64,000 nucleotides of DNA from JAAGZL01 sp050291725 (GTDB lineage Bacteria; Pseudomonadota; Gammaproteobacteria; Chromatiales; Chromatiaceae). Made by a program: the position numbers and the translations under genes. Positions 61,788 to 64,000 of this stretch are shown here, piece after piece. Each line of letters begins with the position of its first letter. The first letter of the stretch is position 1. The stretch spans positions 1 to 64,000 of the forward strand of contig JBNKKH010000009.1 in the NCBI GenBank assembly GCA_050291725.1, written 5' to 3'. Under the pieces are notes generated by a model, which did no database searches, had not been told where the DNA came from, and saw nothing but the letters and a program-made list of their open reading frames with translations.

Positions 61788-62939
61788 ATGACTAAGCCTG
61801 CGGAGAAGGTGCTGTTGGTAGATGATGATCGTAATTTGTTAGATTCGTTTACTAGGCAGTTCCACAAGCGGATAAATCTGGTTACTGCTGCCAGCGCAGA
61901 GGATGCGATTCAGGCTGTTACCTATGAAGGACCGTTTGCAGTGGTTATATCAGATATGCAGATGCCAAATATGGATGGCTTGGAGTTTCTGGTTCAGGTG
62001 AGAATGTTGTCGCAAGATACTGTGCGGGTAATGTTGACTGGCAATGCAAATCTAGATGTGGCGATCCGGTCTATAAATGATGGCAATATCTATCGTTTTT
62101 TACAAAAGCCGGTGCCAATTGGAGTTCTGTTCGAGACCATGATTGACGGTATTCAACAGTACCGCTTAGTTACGGCAGAAAAAGAGCTGTTGAATAAAAC
62201 TCTTAAAGGCGCAATTAATCTCTTAGCTGACATCTTAGGTTTGGTAAACCCAGCGTCATTCAGCCGCGCCTCCCGTATTAAGAGGCATGTTCGTTACATG
62301 GTGACAGAGTTGCAACTGAAGGATGTCTGGGGGTATGAGTTGGCTGCGATGCTTTCACAGCTTGGATGTATCACCTTGCCAAGCGAAGTGATGGAGAAAA
62401 TAGCTGCGGGCGAAGAGATATCAGAACATGAACAGATGCAATTTAATAAGCACCCGGAAATAGGCGCGCGTCTGCTGCAGCATGTCCCTAGATTTGAAAC
62501 TATAGCAGCGATGGTAGAACAACAAAATGCTGATATAGACCAGATAGAGATAGATTCAAATCTCTCACAGGAAAAGAAGGGAATATTAGGTGGGCAGATT
62601 TTAAAGGTTGCTTTGGCCTATGATAATTATTTATCTCAGGAGAAGAGTAGCGAGGAAGCAATTGCGCAACTAAAAGAGCATCCTGAAAAGTACGACCCAG
62701 CACTGGTCCAGGCATTGATTGCTGGAAGAGGAGGGGCTCGCTTTGAGGTTATGACTCTGCCTATCACCAAGCTGAAGCCAGGTATGATTTTAGATCAGAA
62801 TATACATTCAGTATCCGGCACTCTGCTAGTGGCAAAGGGTCAGGAGTTGAGCACAGCTGTACTATTGCGTCTCATGTCATCTGAGGAGAATGAAATTATA
62901 TCTGGTCCGGTTCGCGTGTTATTGGTTTCCAAGGCCTAG
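61788..62939 (+). CDS. response regulator with degenerate HD-GYP domain (HnoD-like)
   Basis: A 383-residue protein. Receiver with Asp56 (AVVISDMQMPNMDG); an HD-GYP-like region from about residue 150; where active enzymes have HDIGK this reads LSQLGC (189-194), so phosphodiesterase activity is not expected. HPEIGARLLQHVP is retained and a C-terminal HD-associated domain (TKLKPGMILDQNIHSVSGTLLVAKGQ) follows. The 110-bp gap before it holds an inverted repeat (AGTAGTA/TACTACT). This resembles Shewanella HnoD in domain plan. Confidence 0.88.
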   Translation: MTKPAEKVLLVDDDRNLLDSFTRQFHKRINLVTAASAEDAIQAVTYEGPFAVVISDMQMPNMDGLEFLVQVRMLSQDTVRVMLTGNANLDVAIRSINDGNIYRFLQKPVPIGVLFETMIDGIQQYRLVTAEKELLNKTLKGAINLLADILGLVNPASFSRASRIKRHVRYMVTELQLKDVWGYELAAMLSQLGCITLPSEVMEKIAAGEEISEHEQMQFNKHPEIGARLLQHVPRFETIAAMVEQQNADIDQIEIDSNLSQEKKGILGGQILKVALAYDNYLSQEKSSEEAIAQLKEHPEKYDPALVQALIAGRGGARFEVMTLPITKLKPGMILDQNIHSVSGTLLVAKGQELSTAVLLRLMSSEENEIISGPVRVLLVSKA

Positions 62940-62951
62940 TTGTCGCGAGAT

Positions 62952-63485
62952 TTAGATATCACTTTTATCCATGATAATTGATCCATCCTCGTCCCGTTGG
63001 ACATTTACCAGCGCTGGGTGCTGTTCTGCAAACTGTTTTAAAGCGCGCTCTTTTTGTTGAAGCGCATCCTGTTGAGTCTGTACCAGGGCTGACAGGCGTC
63101 TGTTCTCCTCCATAAGATCGTAGGTGTCTAGAGCTTGTCTTAGGGTCTGTATTAAATCAGACACCTGTATCGGTTTGGGGATGAAGCGATATATTTCTGC
63201 TTGATTGATCGCTTCAATCAAGGCGTTAAAGTCTGCTGCGCCACTTATGACTAGACGCATAGCGTGGGGGTTGAAATTTTTGGTGCGTGTTAATAGCTCC
63301 ACGCCATCCATTGACGGCATTCGATAATCGGATAAAAAAAGGTGGAATTTTTCTCTATTTGCTACGGCCAAGGCTGCGTGAGGGTTGCTGTGGGCTACTA
63401 TCTCAAAGTCATGTTCCTTTTTTAGAATACGCTTGAGAGAGTTTAGGATATTCTCTTCATCATCAATTATCATAATCCTGTGCAT
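62952..63485 (-). CDS. stand-alone receiver protein with C-terminal coiled coil
   Basis: A 177-residue protein: receiver domain (about 1-125) with Asp53 (LFLSDYRMPSMDG), the Lys in FIPKPI, then a coiled coil (ENRRLSALVQTQQDALQQKERAL) and a short acidic tail. No output domain, so it may be a phosphate sink or adapter. Convergent with the HD-GYP-like gene, 12 bp apart. Confidence 0.88.
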   Translation of the reverse strand: MHRIMIIDDEENILNSLKRILKKEHDFEIVAHSNPHAALAVANREKFHLFLSDYRMPSMDGVELLTRTKNFNPHAMRLVISGAADFNALIEAINQAEIYRFIPKPIQVSDLIQTLRQALDTYDLMEENRRLSALVQTQQDALQQKERALKQFAEQHPALVNVQRDEDGSIIMDKSDI

Positions 63486-63675
63486 AACAACTCCATAGAT
63501 GCATGTGTACAGTTAAAACCAATCAGAATTAAGGAATATTATAGTTCCCTCTTGATGGGGGTGTAAATTTAGTGCCACATATATAATCTATTAGAGCTTT
63601 GGTACAGGTTTGTTAGCAGTATTCCATACCCAGAGTGTTTTTTTGCGCGTTTCTTCCAAGCTGTTATGTGAAGAG

Positions 63676-64000
63676 CTATTTAGTGGGCATGCTTTTGTTG
63701 CTGTTTAGCCACTCGAAAATGGGATCCCATTGTTCCAGGTCGGGCCAGACCATTGACGGAGCCAGTTCAAATAGCCCAAGGCCTCTTTCAGCAGATCGGA
63801 TATAGTTTTGGCTTTCACGCAGATGGCTCAGCACAGGGATTTTTAGGCTTCCCAGATACTCTTCAAGCTGCTTATAGATGTTGGTTCGCTCCATTACTCT
63901 GTTGGCCACAATCCCAATCTTTGTCTGCTTGTTTGAGACTCTGCCACTGCTCAATAGTTCTTCCAGAAAACGGTTGCAGGAACGCATGTCGATAGGAGAA
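63676..64000 (-). CDS. ParA-like ATPase, C-terminal part (runs off right edge)
   Basis: The frame is open to the right edge, so the start lies outside the window. About 107 residues are visible: SPIDMRSCNRFLEELL, IGIVANRVMERTNIYKQLEEYL, then the family signature LRESQNYIRSAERGLGLFELAPSM and WDPIFEWL. The Walker A region is off the edge. Such orphan ParA/MinD-like proteins position large complexes such as chemoreceptors or cell-surface structures. It is the last of the signalling block and convergent with nothing seen. Confidence 0.85.
   Translation of the reverse strand, partial: SPIDMRSCNRFLEELLSSGRVSNKQTKIGIVANRVMERTNIYKQLEEYLGSLKIPVLSHLRESQNYIRSAERGLGLFELAPSMVWPDLEQWDPIFEWLNSNKSMPTK

Noticed and set aside
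1..64000. tRNA, rRNA, prophage or CRISPR-Cas genes
   Set aside because: No such sequences or gene families were recognised anywhere in the window by reading; tRNA search tools were not available.

Overview
The window is a piece of a gammaproteobacterial chromosome. The evidence is gene order: glyQ-glyS-gmhB-plsC, glnA-ntrBC, yibN-secB-gpsA, gpmI-envC-ctpA-yibQ, ubiE-ubiJ-ubiB, hslVU, lptM-dapF-DUF484-xerC, and argH-algZR-hemDXY. A class I adenylate cyclase and a TusA-type sulfur carrier agree with this. A two-cysteine persulfide-sensor-type ArsR repressor and many c-di-GMP/HDOD/REC proteins fit a free-living or symbiotic sulfur-oxidising type related to Chromatiales, but that placement is inference and I cannot name a genus. 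No rRNA, tRNA or CRISPR array was seen.

Region 1, about 1-3240, is an integron cassette array running off the left edge. Small AT-rich plus-strand genes alternate with attC recombination sites, with no integrase in view. Cargo: a HEPN-domain protein, a small membrane protein, a VOC/glyoxalase-fold protein and several unknowns. One attC carries a palindromic insertion.

Region 2, about 3.2-11.4 kb, is an accessory block: an AraC regulator divergent from two methyltransferases, a half-size GDT1/UPF0016 transporter whose start codon lies in the target duplication of a MITE, an L,D-transpeptidase, a hidden small membrane ORF coupled to a GNAT acetyltransferase, LysE and AEC transporters, a PhzF isomerase, a flavodoxin-fold oxidoreductase and a PEP-CTERM-type exported protein.

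Region 3, 11.5-31.4 kb, is mostly core metabolism and regulation. It holds the glycyl-tRNA synthetase cluster, a PilZ protein, a thiouridylase-like/TusA/CDF operon, and the nitrogen regulon glnA-DUF4124-ntrB-ntrC with NtrC-type and sigma-54-type sites readable in front of glnA. Then come TlpA, an HDOD protein, a class 1B dihydroorotate dehydrogenase, trmL, gpsA-secB-yibN and an ArsR repressor.

Region 4, 31.7-58.5 kb, is core: gpmI and cell-division/peptidoglycan genes, ubiquinone biosynthesis, the HslVU protease, the lptM-dapF-DUF484-xerC operon, cyaA, argH, the AlgZR two-component system and hemDXY.

Region 5, 58.5-64 kb, is a signalling island. It has an H-NOX family protein whose proximal heme histidine position reads as asparagine, a PAS histidine kinase overlapping no other gene, a REC-HDOD regulator, a REC plus degenerate HD-GYP regulator, a stand-alone receiver protein, and the C-terminal end of a ParA-type ATPase. 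It resembles the H-NOX/HnoK/HnoD network of Shewanella in layout, with different outputs, and is the most interesting system here.
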